A DNA stretch of 13,835 nucleotides, from NCBI GenBank assembly GCA_026387485.1, contig JAPLLQ010000035.1:1-13835 (forward strand), in the 5' to 3' direction. Origin of the DNA: Candidatus Omnitrophota bacterium. GTDB lineage: Bacteria > Omnitrophota > Gorgyraeia > Gygaellales > Profunditerraquicolaceae. The stretch's first letter is position 1; each line of letters starts with the position of its first letter. Positions 1 through 8,192 of this stretch are shown piece by piece. Position numbers and translations under genes: made by a program. The notes beneath the pieces were generated by a model. That model saw only the letters and a program-made list of their open reading frames with translations, ran no database searches and was not told the origin of the DNA.

Positions 1-704
1 CTATTTTTGATACAGCTTTTCATCAGACTATCCCCGAATACGCCTATATCTACGGCCTGCCCTATGAGTATTATAAAAAATTTAAGATAAGAAAGTATGG
101 TTTCCACGGCACCAGCCATGAGTATGTGGCTCATGAAGCGGCGAAAATATTAAAGAGGCCGTTGGATAAGCTAAAAATAATTACCTGCCATTTAGGTAAT
201 GGCTGCAGTATCGCCGCAATTAATCAGGGAAGATCCGTGGATACCAGTATGGGTTTTACTCCTTTAGAGGGTTTGGTTATGGGGACCCGCTGCGGAGATA
301 TTGACCCTGCGCTTATTCCTTATATTATGAAGAAAAAAAAGTTAGGGATTTCAGCGATAGATAAAATTTTAAATAAATCAAGCGGATTAAAAGGAATATC
401 CGGACTAAGTAATGATATGCGGATTTTAACAAAGGAAGCTGACAAGGGCAATAAACGGGCAAAGCTGGCAATAGATATCTTTGTTTACCGGATCCGTAAA
501 TATATCGGCGCTTATGCTTTAGTTATGTCCGGCTGTGATACATTGGTTTTTACCGCTGGTATTGGTGAAAACCAGCCGGGGATCGTCAAGAAAATTTGTC
601 AGAATATTTTTAAGTGTTTTAAGAAGGCGCCTAAAATTTTGGTTATCCCTACTAATGAAGAATTAATGATTGCCCGGCAGACATATCATCTAATTAAGGG
701 TTAA
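1..704 (+). CDS. ackA: Acetate kinase, C-terminal part (5' truncated by window edge)
   Basis: Acetate kinase interconverts acetate + ATP and acetyl phosphate + ADP, the substrate-level phosphorylation step of acetate fermentation in the cytosol. The frame is open from base 3, so 233 residues are visible and roughly the N-terminal 40% is missing. Visible family motifs in order are FDTAFHQT (with the catalytic Asp), GFHGTSH (His of the active site), HLGNGCS (phosphate loop), MGTRCGDIDP (the conserved Arg) and TAGIGEN (ATP site with the Mg-binding Glu). The C-terminus IPTNEELMIARQTY is typical. A GTG at 126 is internal, since conserved sequence continues in frame upstream of it. The next gene begins 3 nt after the stop. 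Family assignment is very secure; butyrate kinase is unlikely given the motif set. Confidence 0.97.
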   Translation, partial: IFDTAFHQTIPEYAYIYGLPYEYYKKFKIRKYGFHGTSHEYVAHEAAKILKRPLDKLKIITCHLGNGCSIAAINQGRSVDTSMGFTPLEGLVMGTRCGDIDPALIPYIMKKKKLGISAIDKILNKSSGLKGISGLSNDMRILTKEADKGNKRAKLAIDIFVYRIRKYIGAYALVMSGCDTLVFTAGIGENQPGIVKKICQNIFKCFKKAPKILVIPTNEELMIARQTYHLIKG

Positions 705-707
705 GCG

Positions 708-1322
708 TTGAAAATAACGGTATTAGTTTTACTTTTATTTTTCGTAAATGGGGTCTGGGGTTATAGTAGTGAGGTTGATAAGATGAAAAAAGTAGTAATG
801 ATTATTGCCCATCAAGGTTTTCGCGATGAAGAATTATTAGAGCCGAAAGAAGTTTTAGAAAATAACGGCGTAATTGTCAAGATTGCTTCTAGTAGTTTAG
901 GCGAAGCTAAGGGTAAGCTTGGGGCCAGGGTTATGCCGGATATGTTGGTTAAAGATATAAATAGCGAAGATTTTAATGCGGTGATATTCGTTGGCGGTCC
1001 GGGAGGAGTGCAATACTGGGATGATCCGGTTGCCCATAAAATATTACAAAAGGCTTACAAGGAGAATCGGATAGTTGCTGGGATATGCAGCGCTAGCGTT
1101 ACTCTGGCCAGGGCAGGCATATTAAAAGGAAAAAGAGCGACTGTTTTTAGCGGTGATGCCGAAGAGATCAAGGCTTGCGGCGCAGAATATACTGGATCAC
1201 CGGTAGAAAGAGACGGAAATATCATAACTGGTGCCGGGCCATTTGCCGCTAGGGATTTTGGAGAAGAGATTGTCAAAGCACTTAAGGAAAATAGCCTGCC
1301 AAACGAGCAGATAGGGAGATAA
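708..1322 (+). CDS. DJ-1/PfpI family protein, possibly exported
   Basis: Member of the DJ-1/PfpI (ThiJ) class I glutamine-amidotransferase-like superfamily, which includes chaperones, glyoxalases and deglycase-like enzymes; the exact activity is unknown. The nucleophile-elbow motif AGICSAS supplies the conserved Cys, the early DEELLEP segment supplies the conserved Glu, and FVGGPGG is the typical loop before the elbow. Two starts are possible. TTG at 708 has AAGGG 7 nt upstream and gives a 204-aa protein with a signal-peptide-like N-terminus (Lys2, hydrophobic residues about 3-14, then VNGVWGYSS). ATG at 783 has GAGG 8 nt upstream and gives a 179-aa cytosolic form beginning MKKVVMII, the usual family start. 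The longer form is listed because the upstream stretch has a clear signal-peptide shape. It lies 3 nt after ackA and 2 nt before panD. Confidence 0.85.
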   Translation: MKITVLVLLLFFVNGVWGYSSEVDKMKKVVMIIAHQGFRDEELLEPKEVLENNGVIVKIASSSLGEAKGKLGARVMPDMLVKDINSEDFNAVIFVGGPGGVQYWDDPVAHKILQKAYKENRIVAGICSASVTLARAGILKGKRATVFSGDAEEIKACGAEYTGSPVERDGNIITGAGPFAARDFGEEIVKALKENSLPNEQIGR

Positions 1323-1324
1323 AA

Positions 1325-1675
1325 ATGTTAAGAACATTCTTAAAATCTAAGATTCACCGGGCTCTAGTTACCGAGGCCAACCTTTACTACGAAGGCAGTA
1401 TTACTATTGACGGGAAATTGATGAAGGCCGCTGATATCTTGGAAAATGAAAAGGTAGAAGTGCTGAATCTTAATACCGGAGTAAGGCTAGAAACTTATGC
1501 CATTTCCGGAAAGACTGGTAGCGGCGTTATTTGTTTAAACGGCCCGGCAGCCAGAGGTGCTTGCGCCGGAGATCAGGTAATTATACTCTCTTATGGTTTA
1601 AGTGATGATCGAGAGGCAAGGCCAGTGCAGCCAAAAATAGTTAAGGTCAATGGAAAAAACCGAATTAAAGATTAG
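1325..1675 (+). CDS. panD: Aspartate 1-decarboxylase proenzyme
   Basis: Pyruvoyl-dependent decarboxylase that makes beta-alanine from L-aspartate for pantothenate and coenzyme A synthesis. The 116-aa length is normal. The self-cleavage site is visible as Gly24-Ser25 within YEGSITID; Ser25 becomes the pyruvoyl group after processing. Tyr58 (in ETYAISG), which assists catalysis, and the NGPAARG segment (around residues 72-78) that forms part of the active site are also present. The ATG has AGGGAG upstream at good spacing. Its 3' end overlaps the start of def by 26 nt. No other pan gene is visible in the window. Confidence 0.97.
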   Translation: MLRTFLKSKIHRALVTEANLYYEGSITIDGKLMKAADILENEKVEVLNLNTGVRLETYAISGKTGSGVICLNGPAARGACAGDQVIILSYGLSDDREARPVQPKIVKVNGKNRIKD

Positions 1676-2198
1676 GATATTTGGAGACCCGGTTCTAAGA
1701 AAAAAATCAACGGAGATTAAAGCAATCACTCTCAGGTACCGCGAGGTTTTGAGTCAAATGGCTCAGTTGATGTATGAGAGCGATGGAATAGGTTTAGCTG
1801 CTCCGCAAGCCGGTATTAACGAAGCAATGATTGTGATTGACGCCGGCAGTGGGCTTTATAAGTTGATTAATCCGAAAATAGTGAAGGTTGGGGGCAGTCA
1901 GGTAAATCAGGAGGGCTGCTTAAGTGTGCCTGGCCTATGTATAAAAGTCAGGCGGGCAAATAAAATTACAGTTAAAGCGCTGGATGAATTTGGCAAGCCG
2001 CTTAATATCCAGGCTGAAGGATTATTGGCTTGTGTTTTTCAGCACGAGATAGACCATCTTAAGGGAAAGTTAATCGTAGACTACGCCTCATTTTTAGAGA
2101 AGATACGTATCAAGAAAACGCTGGAAGGATTCAAAAAGAGGGTTAAGCATGAAAAGTTGTCTGAATCAGAAGCAAAATCCTGCAAATTGCAATTGTAG
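1650..2198 (+). CDS. def: Peptide deformylase
   Basis: Metallo-hydrolase that removes the formyl group from the initiator methionine of nascent proteins. All three signature motifs are present in order: GIGLAAPQ (residues 46-53), EGCLS (88-92, Cys90 as metal ligand) and QHEIDH (131-136, His132 and His136 as metal ligands with Glu133 as catalytic base). The length of 182 aa is normal for bacterial enzymes. The start lies inside panD, with only a close-spaced AAGG upstream, so translation probably depends on coupling to panD. The last 50 nt overlap the next gene. No fmt (the usual partner) is visible. Confidence 0.96.
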   Translation: MEKTELKIRIFGDPVLRKKSTEIKAITLRYREVLSQMAQLMYESDGIGLAAPQAGINEAMIVIDAGSGLYKLINPKIVKVGGSQVNQEGCLSVPGLCIKVRRANKITVKALDEFGKPLNIQAEGLLACVFQHEIDHLKGKLIVDYASFLEKIRIKKTLEGFKKRVKHEKLSESEAKSCKLQL

Positions 2199-2349
2199 CT
2201 ATAATCCCTGCTCAAGAAAGGGCATATGCTGTGAGTGTGTTGTCTACCATCGCAATAACGGTCAACTTCCCGCCTGTTTCTTTTCCGTTGAGATAGAAAA
2301 AACCTATGACCGTTCAGTTAAAAACTTTATAAGGAACTCTAAATGTTAA
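2149..2349 (+). CDS. Small cysteine-rich protein, DUF6485-like
   Basis: A 66-aa protein with nine cysteines (positions 4, 14, 16, 21, 27, 28, 30, 43, 66), including CNCSYNPCSRKGICCEC followed by a YHR..G.LPACFF segment. From memory this resembles the DUF6485 family of small cytosolic proteins of anaerobic bacteria, whose function is unknown; the Cys pattern suggests metal binding, which is inference. AGAGG lies 6 nt before the ATG, supporting a real start although it sits 50 nt inside def. The stop overlaps the lipA start by 7 nt. Because of the strong SD, family resemblance and tight packing I consider it a real gene. No signal peptide or membrane segment is visible. Confidence 0.85.
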   Translation: MKSCLNQKQNPANCNCSYNPCSRKGICCECVVYHRNNGQLPACFFSVEIEKTYDRSVKNFIRNSKC

Positions 2350-3209
2350 ACAGGCTGCCCTCTTGGTTTAGGCAGGAGCTCCCTGACCTAAAAACTTCGC
2401 AGGTCCAAGAGATACTTTCTAAGGTAAAGGTGCATACGGTTTGCCGGGAAGCAAAATGCCCGAATATCTCAAATTGTTTTAAGAATAAGCAACTGACTTT
2501 TTTGATTTTAGGGAATAGCTGTACCCGTAACTGTTCCTTTTGTAATGTTACTAAATCAGAGAGCGGGAATTTAGGTTTAGATTTGCTTGAGCCAGAGAGG
2601 GTCGCTAAAATAGTAGGGGTTTTGGGCTTAAGTTACGTAGTAATCACTTCGGTAACCCGGGATGATTTAGTTGATGGCGGCGCAAAACAGTTTGCTAAGA
2701 CCGTTGAGATGATTCATGATTTGGATAAAGATATAAAAGTAGAAGTTTTAATCCCGGATTTTAAAGCCAGTCGGATAAGCATTAAGACTATTCTAAATAG
2801 CCGGCCAACGGTCATCGCGCATAATATTGAGACTGTTCCTAGATTATACCTTGAACTTAAGCCTGAAGCGGATTATAAGTTGTCACTTAAGGTACTGAGT
2901 ATGATTAAAGAGACAGATTCTACGATGGTGACAAAATCTTCCTTAATGTTAGGTTTAGGGGAAGAAGAGGATGAGGTTATTACTGTAATGAAAGATCTAA
3001 GAATCAGTGGTTGTGATATCTTAACCTTGGGTCAGTATCTGGCACCTTCATTAAAACATTATCCGGTTAAAGAATTTATCCATCCGGGAAAATTTCAAGA
3101 ATATAGTAAGATAGCTCTGGGTTTCGGGTTTAGGTCAATATTATCCGGGCCATGCGTACGCAGTTCTTATCAGGCAGAACAGATTTATCAGGAGTTAGCA
3201 TATGTTTGA
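2343..3209 (+). CDS. lipA: Lipoyl synthase
   Basis: Radical SAM enzyme that inserts two sulfur atoms into protein-bound octanoyl groups to make lipoyl cofactor. It has the auxiliary-cluster motif CX4CX5C (Cys34, Cys39, Cys45), the radical SAM motif CX3CX2C (Cys60, Cys64, Cys67) and the C-terminal RSSY (residues 273-276), whose Ser ligates the auxiliary cluster that donates sulfur. TSVTRDDL and the LMLGLGE segment are also typical. Length 288 aa is normal. The ATG overlaps the preceding stop by 7 nt, and its own stop overlaps the trxB start by 8 nt. No lipB/lplA or lipoyl-dependent complex gene is visible in this window. Confidence 0.97.
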   Translation: MLNRLPSWFRQELPDLKTSQVQEILSKVKVHTVCREAKCPNISNCFKNKQLTFLILGNSCTRNCSFCNVTKSESGNLGLDLLEPERVAKIVGVLGLSYVVITSVTRDDLVDGGAKQFAKTVEMIHDLDKDIKVEVLIPDFKASRISIKTILNSRPTVIAHNIETVPRLYLELKPEADYKLSLKVLSMIKETDSTMVTKSSLMLGLGEEEDEVITVMKDLRISGCDILTLGQYLAPSLKHYPVKEFIHPGKFQEYSKIALGFGFRSILSGPCVRSSYQAEQIYQELAYV

Positions 3210-4113
3210 TTTGATTATTATTGGGGCCGGGCCAGCAGGCCTAACCGCTGCTCTTTACAGCGGAAGGTCGCGGCTTAAGACATTATTAATAGAAAAAATG
3301 ATTGTCGGCGGAAGGATTCTGCTAAGCGAAAAAATTGAAAATTACCCGGGTTTTCCCGGTGGAGTATCCACGCAGGAATTAATCCAGCGGATGGAGGAGC
3401 AAATTAAGGAATTGGATATAGAGATTATTCAGGATGAAGTCATAGATATGGATTGTAAGGGTAAGTCTGTCAAGACAATCTCCGGTGTTTATTCTGCTAA
3501 AAGCATTATTCTTGCCTGCGGCAGCTATCCGCGAAAACTTAATATCACGGGAGAAGAAAGATTAACCGGTAGGGGTGTTTCTTATTGCGCAACCTGCGAT
3601 GGCCCGTTATACAGGGAAAAAAATGTAGTGATTGTGGGAGGGGGAAATGCGGTTGCCGAAGAAGCAATATACCTATCCCGTTTGGCTAAAACCGTAAACA
3701 TCATCCATCGCCGCAATGATTTGCGAGCATCAGCGATTTTACAGGAGAAATTAAAGAAGAACCCAAAAATAAATTTTATTTTAAGCAGCGTGGTTAGCGA
3801 AATACTTGGTTCGGATAAATTGGAAGCGCTCAAGGTCAAAGATGTTAATACCCAAGCTGAACGCATTCTTTCTTGCGACGGAGTTTTTATTTATATCGGT
3901 TATGACCCGGAAACAGGTTTCTTAAAAAATAAACTTGCATTAGATGAAAAAGGATTTATAATTACTGGGCAAGATATGAGCACATCTAGCCCGGGGATCT
4001 TTGCCTGCGGAGATTGCTGTAAGAAGACACTTTATCAGGTAATTAATGCTTGCGGCGACGGCGCAGTTGCCGCGGATTCCGCGGATAAATATATAGCTAC
4101 TTTTAAAGAATAA
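3202..4113 (+). CDS. trxB: Thioredoxin reductase (NADPH-type flavoprotein)
   Basis: FAD enzyme that transfers electrons from NAD(P)H to thioredoxin in the cytosol. The order of motifs is that of low-molecular-weight reductases: FAD-binding GAGPAG (8-13), ENYPGFPG, redox-active CATC (Cys129/Cys132), nucleotide-binding GGGNAVAEE (146-154), HRRNDLRA (169-176, arginines that commonly contact the NADPH 2'-phosphate), and C-terminal FACGDC. Length 303 aa is usual. GGAG lies 7 nt before the ATG. The C-terminal segment reads GDCCKKTLYQVINACGDG, with additional cysteines where most homologues have other residues. Thioredoxin itself is not in the window. A related ferredoxin-dependent or alkyl hydroperoxide reductase-type role cannot be excluded. 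Confidence 0.95.
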   Translation: MFDLIIIGAGPAGLTAALYSGRSRLKTLLIEKMIVGGRILLSEKIENYPGFPGGVSTQELIQRMEEQIKELDIEIIQDEVIDMDCKGKSVKTISGVYSAKSIILACGSYPRKLNITGEERLTGRGVSYCATCDGPLYREKNVVIVGGGNAVAEEAIYLSRLAKTVNIIHRRNDLRASAILQEKLKKNPKINFILSSVVSEILGSDKLEALKVKDVNTQAERILSCDGVFIYIGYDPETGFLKNKLALDEKGFIITGQDMSTSSPGIFACGDCCKKTLYQVINACGDGAVAADSADKYIATFKE

Positions 4114-4115
4114 GG

Positions 4116-5906
4116 ATGAATAAGCCACCCACGCATAATAAAAAACTGAAAGATTGGGTAAGTAAAATGGCCCGGCTCTGTAATCCGGATAATATTATCT
4201 GGATAGATGGTTCAGATACCCAAAAGCAACTGCTTGAAAGAGAAGCAATTGCAGGCGCAGAGATTATCCGACTTAATCAGGAAAAATTACCAAGCTGTTT
4301 CCTGCACCGTACTGCCCCTGATGATGTAGCCCGCACTGAGCATCTCACTTATATTTGTACCAGAAGAAAACTTGATGCCGGGCCGACTAATAACTGGATG
4401 GCTCCTAAAGCAGCATATCAAAAAGCCGCGGCTATCTTTAAAAATTCTATGGTTGGCCGGACAATGTATGTTATCCCTTTTTCTATGGGCCCGGTTGGCT
4501 CGTCTTTTAGTAAAATCGGAGTGGAATTAACTGATTCGCGTTACGTTGTTTTAAATATGTTGATTATGACCCGCGTAGGCGAAGCGGTTTTAAGGCAACT
4601 TGAAGAAGAAGATAATTTTACCAAATGTCTGCATTCTAAAGCCCAGCTGGATATAAATAAAAGATTAATCCTGCATTTTCCCGAGGATAATACGATCTGG
4701 AGTGTTGGTTCTGGTTACGGCGGAAATGTTTTGCTAGGTAAAAAATGTTTATCTTTACGCATTGCCAGTTTTATTGCCAGAAAAGAGTATTGGCTGGCGG
4801 AGCATATGTTGATTATGGGTATAGAGGAGCCCAATGGCCATATTGAATATATTGTCGCGGCTTTTCCCAGTGCCTGCGGAAAGACGAATTTGGCAATGCT
4901 TATTCCTCCTGAAGGCTTGAAAAGAAAAGGTTACCGTATCTGGACAGTGGGGGATGATATTGCTTGGATGCGGGTTGATTCTGATGGTTCGCTTTGGGCG
5001 ATTAATCCGGAAACCGGATTTTTTGGCGTAGCAGTAGGGACAAATTCTAAAAGTAATCCCACAATGGTCAAAGTTATCCAAAAAAATACAATATATACTA
5101 ATGTTTTACTTAAGCCTGATCAGACAGTCTGGTGGGAGGGAGCTGATGGCGAAGTGCCTACCCAAGGTATTGATTGGATGGGCCGGCCATGGAAGCCCGG
5201 AATAAAAGATGTTAATGGCAAACTGATATTAGCTGCCCATCCTAACAGCCGTTTTACTGCTCCGATTACAAATTGCCCCTCGGCATCATTTAGGTTAGAG
5301 CAGCATCATGGTGTGCCGATTTCAGCGATTATCTTTGGCGGCCGTAGGCAGCATTTAGCGCCCTTAGTTTATGAAACGTTTAACTGGCAGCACGGAGTTT
5401 TTGTGGGAGCGACTATGGCTTCCGAGCGTACCGCCGCCCAGGTAGGTAAATTAGGAGAGGTGCGCCGGGATCCAATGGCGATGTTTCCTTTTTGTGGTTA
5501 TAATATGGCCGATTATTTTAAGCATTGGCTAAATATGGGTAAAAGAATGGCCAAACCGCCGAAGATTTTCCATGTTAATTGGTTTAGGACCGATCAGGAA
5601 GGCAATTTTTTATGGCCGGGTTTTGGAGAAAACCTAAGAATATTAGAATGGATACTTGACCGCTGTAATAATAAAGTCGGGGCAAATAAAACAGCAATAG
5701 GTTTCGTGCCTAAAGCCGGCGATATAGATATGACCGGGCTTGAATTGAATCAGGGCGCAATGGAAAAACTTTTTGAGGTCCGTAATCAGGATTGGATTGG
5801 AGAGTTAAAAGGGATTAAAAAATTCTTTGAGCAGTTTAAAAGAGATTTGCCTAGAGAACTATGGCAGGAATATAAGGAGCTTTTAGTCCGCTTGGAAAGC
5901 AAATGA
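4116..5906 (+). CDS. pckG: Phosphoenolpyruvate carboxykinase (GTP)
   Basis: Converts oxaloacetate + GTP to PEP + CO2 + GDP, or the reverse in some fermenters where it fixes CO2. The 596-aa length and sequence are those of the GTP family, not the shorter ATP family. Diagnostic motifs are the P-loop FPSACGKTN (250-258) containing the hyper-reactive Cys254 seen in GTP enzymes, the metal-binding kinase-2 segment GDDIAW (279-284), VARTEH (substrate Arg73) and PFSMGPVGS (121-129). Start choice: the protein opens with PPTHNKKLKDWV, which fits the family N-terminus. The AAGG before the ATG is directly adjacent, so initiation probably relies on coupling to trxB, which ends 2 nt upstream. The stop overlaps purC as ATGA. 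Confidence 0.97.
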   Translation: MNKPPTHNKKLKDWVSKMARLCNPDNIIWIDGSDTQKQLLEREAIAGAEIIRLNQEKLPSCFLHRTAPDDVARTEHLTYICTRRKLDAGPTNNWMAPKAAYQKAAAIFKNSMVGRTMYVIPFSMGPVGSSFSKIGVELTDSRYVVLNMLIMTRVGEAVLRQLEEEDNFTKCLHSKAQLDINKRLILHFPEDNTIWSVGSGYGGNVLLGKKCLSLRIASFIARKEYWLAEHMLIMGIEEPNGHIEYIVAAFPSACGKTNLAMLIPPEGLKRKGYRIWTVGDDIAWMRVDSDGSLWAINPETGFFGVAVGTNSKSNPTMVKVIQKNTIYTNVLLKPDQTVWWEGADGEVPTQGIDWMGRPWKPGIKDVNGKLILAAHPNSRFTAPITNCPSASFRLEQHHGVPISAIIFGGRRQHLAPLVYETFNWQHGVFVGATMASERTAAQVGKLGEVRRDPMAMFPFCGYNMADYFKHWLNMGKRMAKPPKIFHVNWFRTDQEGNFLWPGFGENLRILEWILDRCNNKVGANKTAIGFVPKAGDIDMTGLELNQGAMEKLFEVRNQDWIGELKGIKKFFEQFKRDLPRELWQEYKELLVRLESK

Positions 5907-6799
5907 ATGAGAAGGTGCTATTAAGCACGGATTTTAAGGATTTAAGGCTTTTACGCAGAGGCAAGGTGCGCGATGTCTACGATCTGGGAGATAAGTTGTT
6001 GATTATTTCTACTGACCGCATCTCGGCATTTGATGTGATCCTGCCTAACGGTATACCATCTAAAGGTAATGTCCTAACCTCATTATCGCTATTCTGGTTT
6101 GATTTTCTTAGAGATATTATTCCTAACCATTTTATTAGCGCTGATATCAACGATTACCCCGAGGAATTAAAAAAATATAAAAAAGAACTTACCGATCGCT
6201 CTATGCTGGTTTTAAAAAGTAAACCGTTAGCGGTTGAGTGTATTGTAAGAGGGTATCTTTCCGGTTCAGGATGGAAGGAATATAAGGAAAAACAAACAGT
6301 CTGCGGCATAAAGCTCTCTTCCGGGCTCCTGGAATCCGATAAACTTCCGGAAATTTTATTTACCCCTTCAACAAAAGCCGAAAAAGGACATGATGTCAAT
6401 ATCGATCAAAAATATGTCGAGATGATGTTGGGTAAAGAAACCGCCGATACTGTAAAAAAAGCTAGTGTCGCGCTTTATAAAAAAGCAAGTGAATATGCTT
6501 TAGGGCGAGGGATTATTATCGCGGATACGAAATTTGAGTTTGGGATTTTTAATGATCAAATTATTTTAATTGATGAAGTGTTAACTCCGGATTCCTCGCG
6601 TTTTTGGCCGCTGGAAGTTTATAAGCCGGGTAAATCTCAACCCAGTTTTGATAAGCAGTTTCTCCGGGATTACCTTGAAACTCTGGATTGGGATAAAACT
6701 CCTCCCGGGCCAATTCTACCGGAGGAGATTATCCAAAAGACATCCCAAAAATACCTGGATGCCCATAAAAAATTAAGCGGAAGGGATTTAAAAAAATAA
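5903..6799 (+). CDS. purC: Phosphoribosylaminoimidazole-succinocarboxamide (SAICAR) synthase
   Basis: ATP-dependent ligase of de novo purine synthesis that joins CAIR and aspartate to give SAICAR. Both family signatures are visible: VECIVRGYLSGSGW and LIDEVLTPDSSRFW, plus the N-terminal GKVRDVYDLGDKLLIIS nucleotide-binding strand region and DTKFEFG. At 298 aa it belongs to the longer class of PurC proteins rather than the roughly 240-aa form. Its ATG shares the ATGA overlap with pckG, and the following gene's ATG starts immediately after its TAA. No other purine gene is in the window. Confidence 0.97.
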   Translation: MNEKVLLSTDFKDLRLLRRGKVRDVYDLGDKLLIISTDRISAFDVILPNGIPSKGNVLTSLSLFWFDFLRDIIPNHFISADINDYPEELKKYKKELTDRSMLVLKSKPLAVECIVRGYLSGSGWKEYKEKQTVCGIKLSSGLLESDKLPEILFTPSTKAEKGHDVNIDQKYVEMMLGKETADTVKKASVALYKKASEYALGRGIIIADTKFEFGIFNDQIILIDEVLTPDSSRFWPLEVYKPGKSQPSFDKQFLRDYLETLDWDKTPPGPILPEEIIQKTSQKYLDAHKKLSGRDLKK

Positions 6800-7795
6800 A
6801 TGGAAACTTTTAAGAAGGTAATTTCGATATTTATCCGGGTAGGCGTAAGTATCGCGCTCTTGGTCTTTTTGTTTGAACAGGTTGATAAAAAGAGCCTTTT
6901 TGTGATTATTAAAAACGCTAATAAACCGCTTTTATTCTCGGCGTTTTTAGTCTTCTTCTTAATCTATGTTTTATGCCTCTTGCGCTGGGAAATGCTGCTT
7001 AAGGCAGTAAAAATCCACTTGCCTTTAAAAAGGATAATTATCTCCTTTGCCGGAGGAGTATTTTTTAGTTTATTTCTGCCTTCAACTATCGGCGGCGATT
7101 TTATGCGTAGCATTGATCTGGCTACGCATACTCAAAGGCCAAAAGAAGTAATTGCCACGGTATTCTTAGACCGTTTAAGCGGTTATATAGGGTTGGTAAT
7201 CCTAACTTTGTTGGCAGTCTCATTTGGCTGGAACCTTGTGCAGGATTCCAGTATTTTAATATCTTTAGGTATAATAGTTGCTATTCTTTTTATCATTCTT
7301 ATTGTTTTATTTAATACATTTATCTACGCTAAAATCAATAAACTATTACTTTCTCCTAATGCCGGTAGGCTCAGGGATGCGATTAAGAACCTGCATGAAG
7401 AGATCCACGTTTTCAGGCACAAGAAGAGGGTTATCCTGAATAATCTTTTTCTTTCGTTAATTGTTCAGGCTATTCCTCCACTAACCTTTTATATCATTGC
7501 TTTATCCTTAGGGATAAAGATGAATATAATATATTTCTTTGTTTTTTTGCCGATAATCGGAGCGATTACTTTGCTCCCGATCTCTATAGGCGGATTAGGC
7601 CTTAGAGATGCTACAACTATTTATTTTTTTGCTAAGGTAGGAGTAAGTAAAGACTTGGCTTTTGCTATGTCATTGCTGAGTTTTTCTTTTGTCTTGATTT
7701 ACGGAGTCTTGGGAGGCCTGATTTATGTCCTTACAGTTCATCATCGACGGCTACAACATCACCCATCATCCGGAGTTCGCCAGGCTAGCCAATAA
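6800..7795 (+). CDS. Integral membrane protein, lysylphosphatidylglycerol synthase TM / flippase-like (YbhN-type)
   Basis: Polytopic inner-membrane protein of the LPG_synthase_TM (UPF0104/YbhN) superfamily, which includes the transmembrane part of MprF and archaeal AglD; individual members are poorly characterised and the substrate is unknown. About eight hydrophobic segments are visible, roughly at residues 8-26, 41-61, 77-97, 120-143, 150-174, 214-236, 242-268 and 285-310. Conserved landmarks are STIGGDFMR..DLA near residue 100 and LPISIGGLGLRD near 265. There is no soluble aminoacyl-transferase domain, so it is not full MprF. The ATG directly follows the purC stop. The last 71 nt overlap the next gene, giving a short basic His-rich tail after the final helix. 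Confidence 0.88.
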   Translation: METFKKVISIFIRVGVSIALLVFLFEQVDKKSLFVIIKNANKPLLFSAFLVFFLIYVLCLLRWEMLLKAVKIHLPLKRIIISFAGGVFFSLFLPSTIGGDFMRSIDLATHTQRPKEVIATVFLDRLSGYIGLVILTLLAVSFGWNLVQDSSILISLGIIVAILFIILIVLFNTFIYAKINKLLLSPNAGRLRDAIKNLHEEIHVFRHKKRVILNNLFLSLIVQAIPPLTFYIIALSLGIKMNIIYFFVFLPIIGAITLLPISIGGLGLRDATTIYFFAKVGVSKDLAFAMSLLSFSFVLIYGVLGGLIYVLTVHHRRLQHHPSSGVRQASQ

Positions 7796-8192
7796 AAAAA
7801 TCCGCGATTCCCGCCTTGCCCTCCTGGATTTAATTAAATTGAAAAAACTCTGCGGCAGCCCTAATAATAGCGCCTTGGTTATTTTTGACGGATATCCTGA
7901 CCCGTCAATTGATTTAGAAGAGAAGAGTATTGAGGTTATTTTCTCTAAGCACGAGAGCGCGGATGAAAGGATAAGAAGATTAGTAGAATTATCCGCTAAC
8001 CCGAAAAATATTGTCGTAGTATCTGATGATAAAGAGATAAGTTTATTTATTAAGGCTATAGGCGCAAAGAAAATGACTGTAGAGGAGTTTCTGGCTTCGG
8101 CGAAAAAAAGAGCAGATCCTGAAGAACCCGAGATTACTTATAGCGCAATGCACAAAATAAATGAGGAATTAAGGAAGTTATGGTTAAAGTAG
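7725..8192 (+). CDS. YacP-like NYN-domain nuclease
   Basis: Small PIN/NYN-fold protein (155 aa) of the YacP-like group, related to the RNase Rae1 of Bacillus that cleaves mRNA at the ribosome; that precise role here is inference. The acidic residues expected for metal binding are visible: Asp8 in IIDGYN, Asp55 in VIFDGYP, Asp80 in SADERI and Asp101/Asp102 in VVVSDDKEI. The start is decided by GGGAGG at 7711-7716, 8 nt before the ATG, even though it sits 71 nt inside the membrane-protein gene. Its end overlaps the MBL gene by 13 nt. Confidence 0.88.
   Translation: MSLQFIIDGYNITHHPEFARLANKKIRDSRLALLDLIKLKKLCGSPNNSALVIFDGYPDPSIDLEEKSIEVIFSKHESADERIRRLVELSANPKNIVVVSDDKEISLFIKAIGAKKMTVEEFLASAKKRADPEEPEITYSAMHKINEELRKLWLK

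Noticed and set aside
4755..5081. A 108-aa minus-strand open frame inside pckG
   Set aside because: It is antisense to the conserved P-loop and metal-binding region of pckG, with no recognisable motif.
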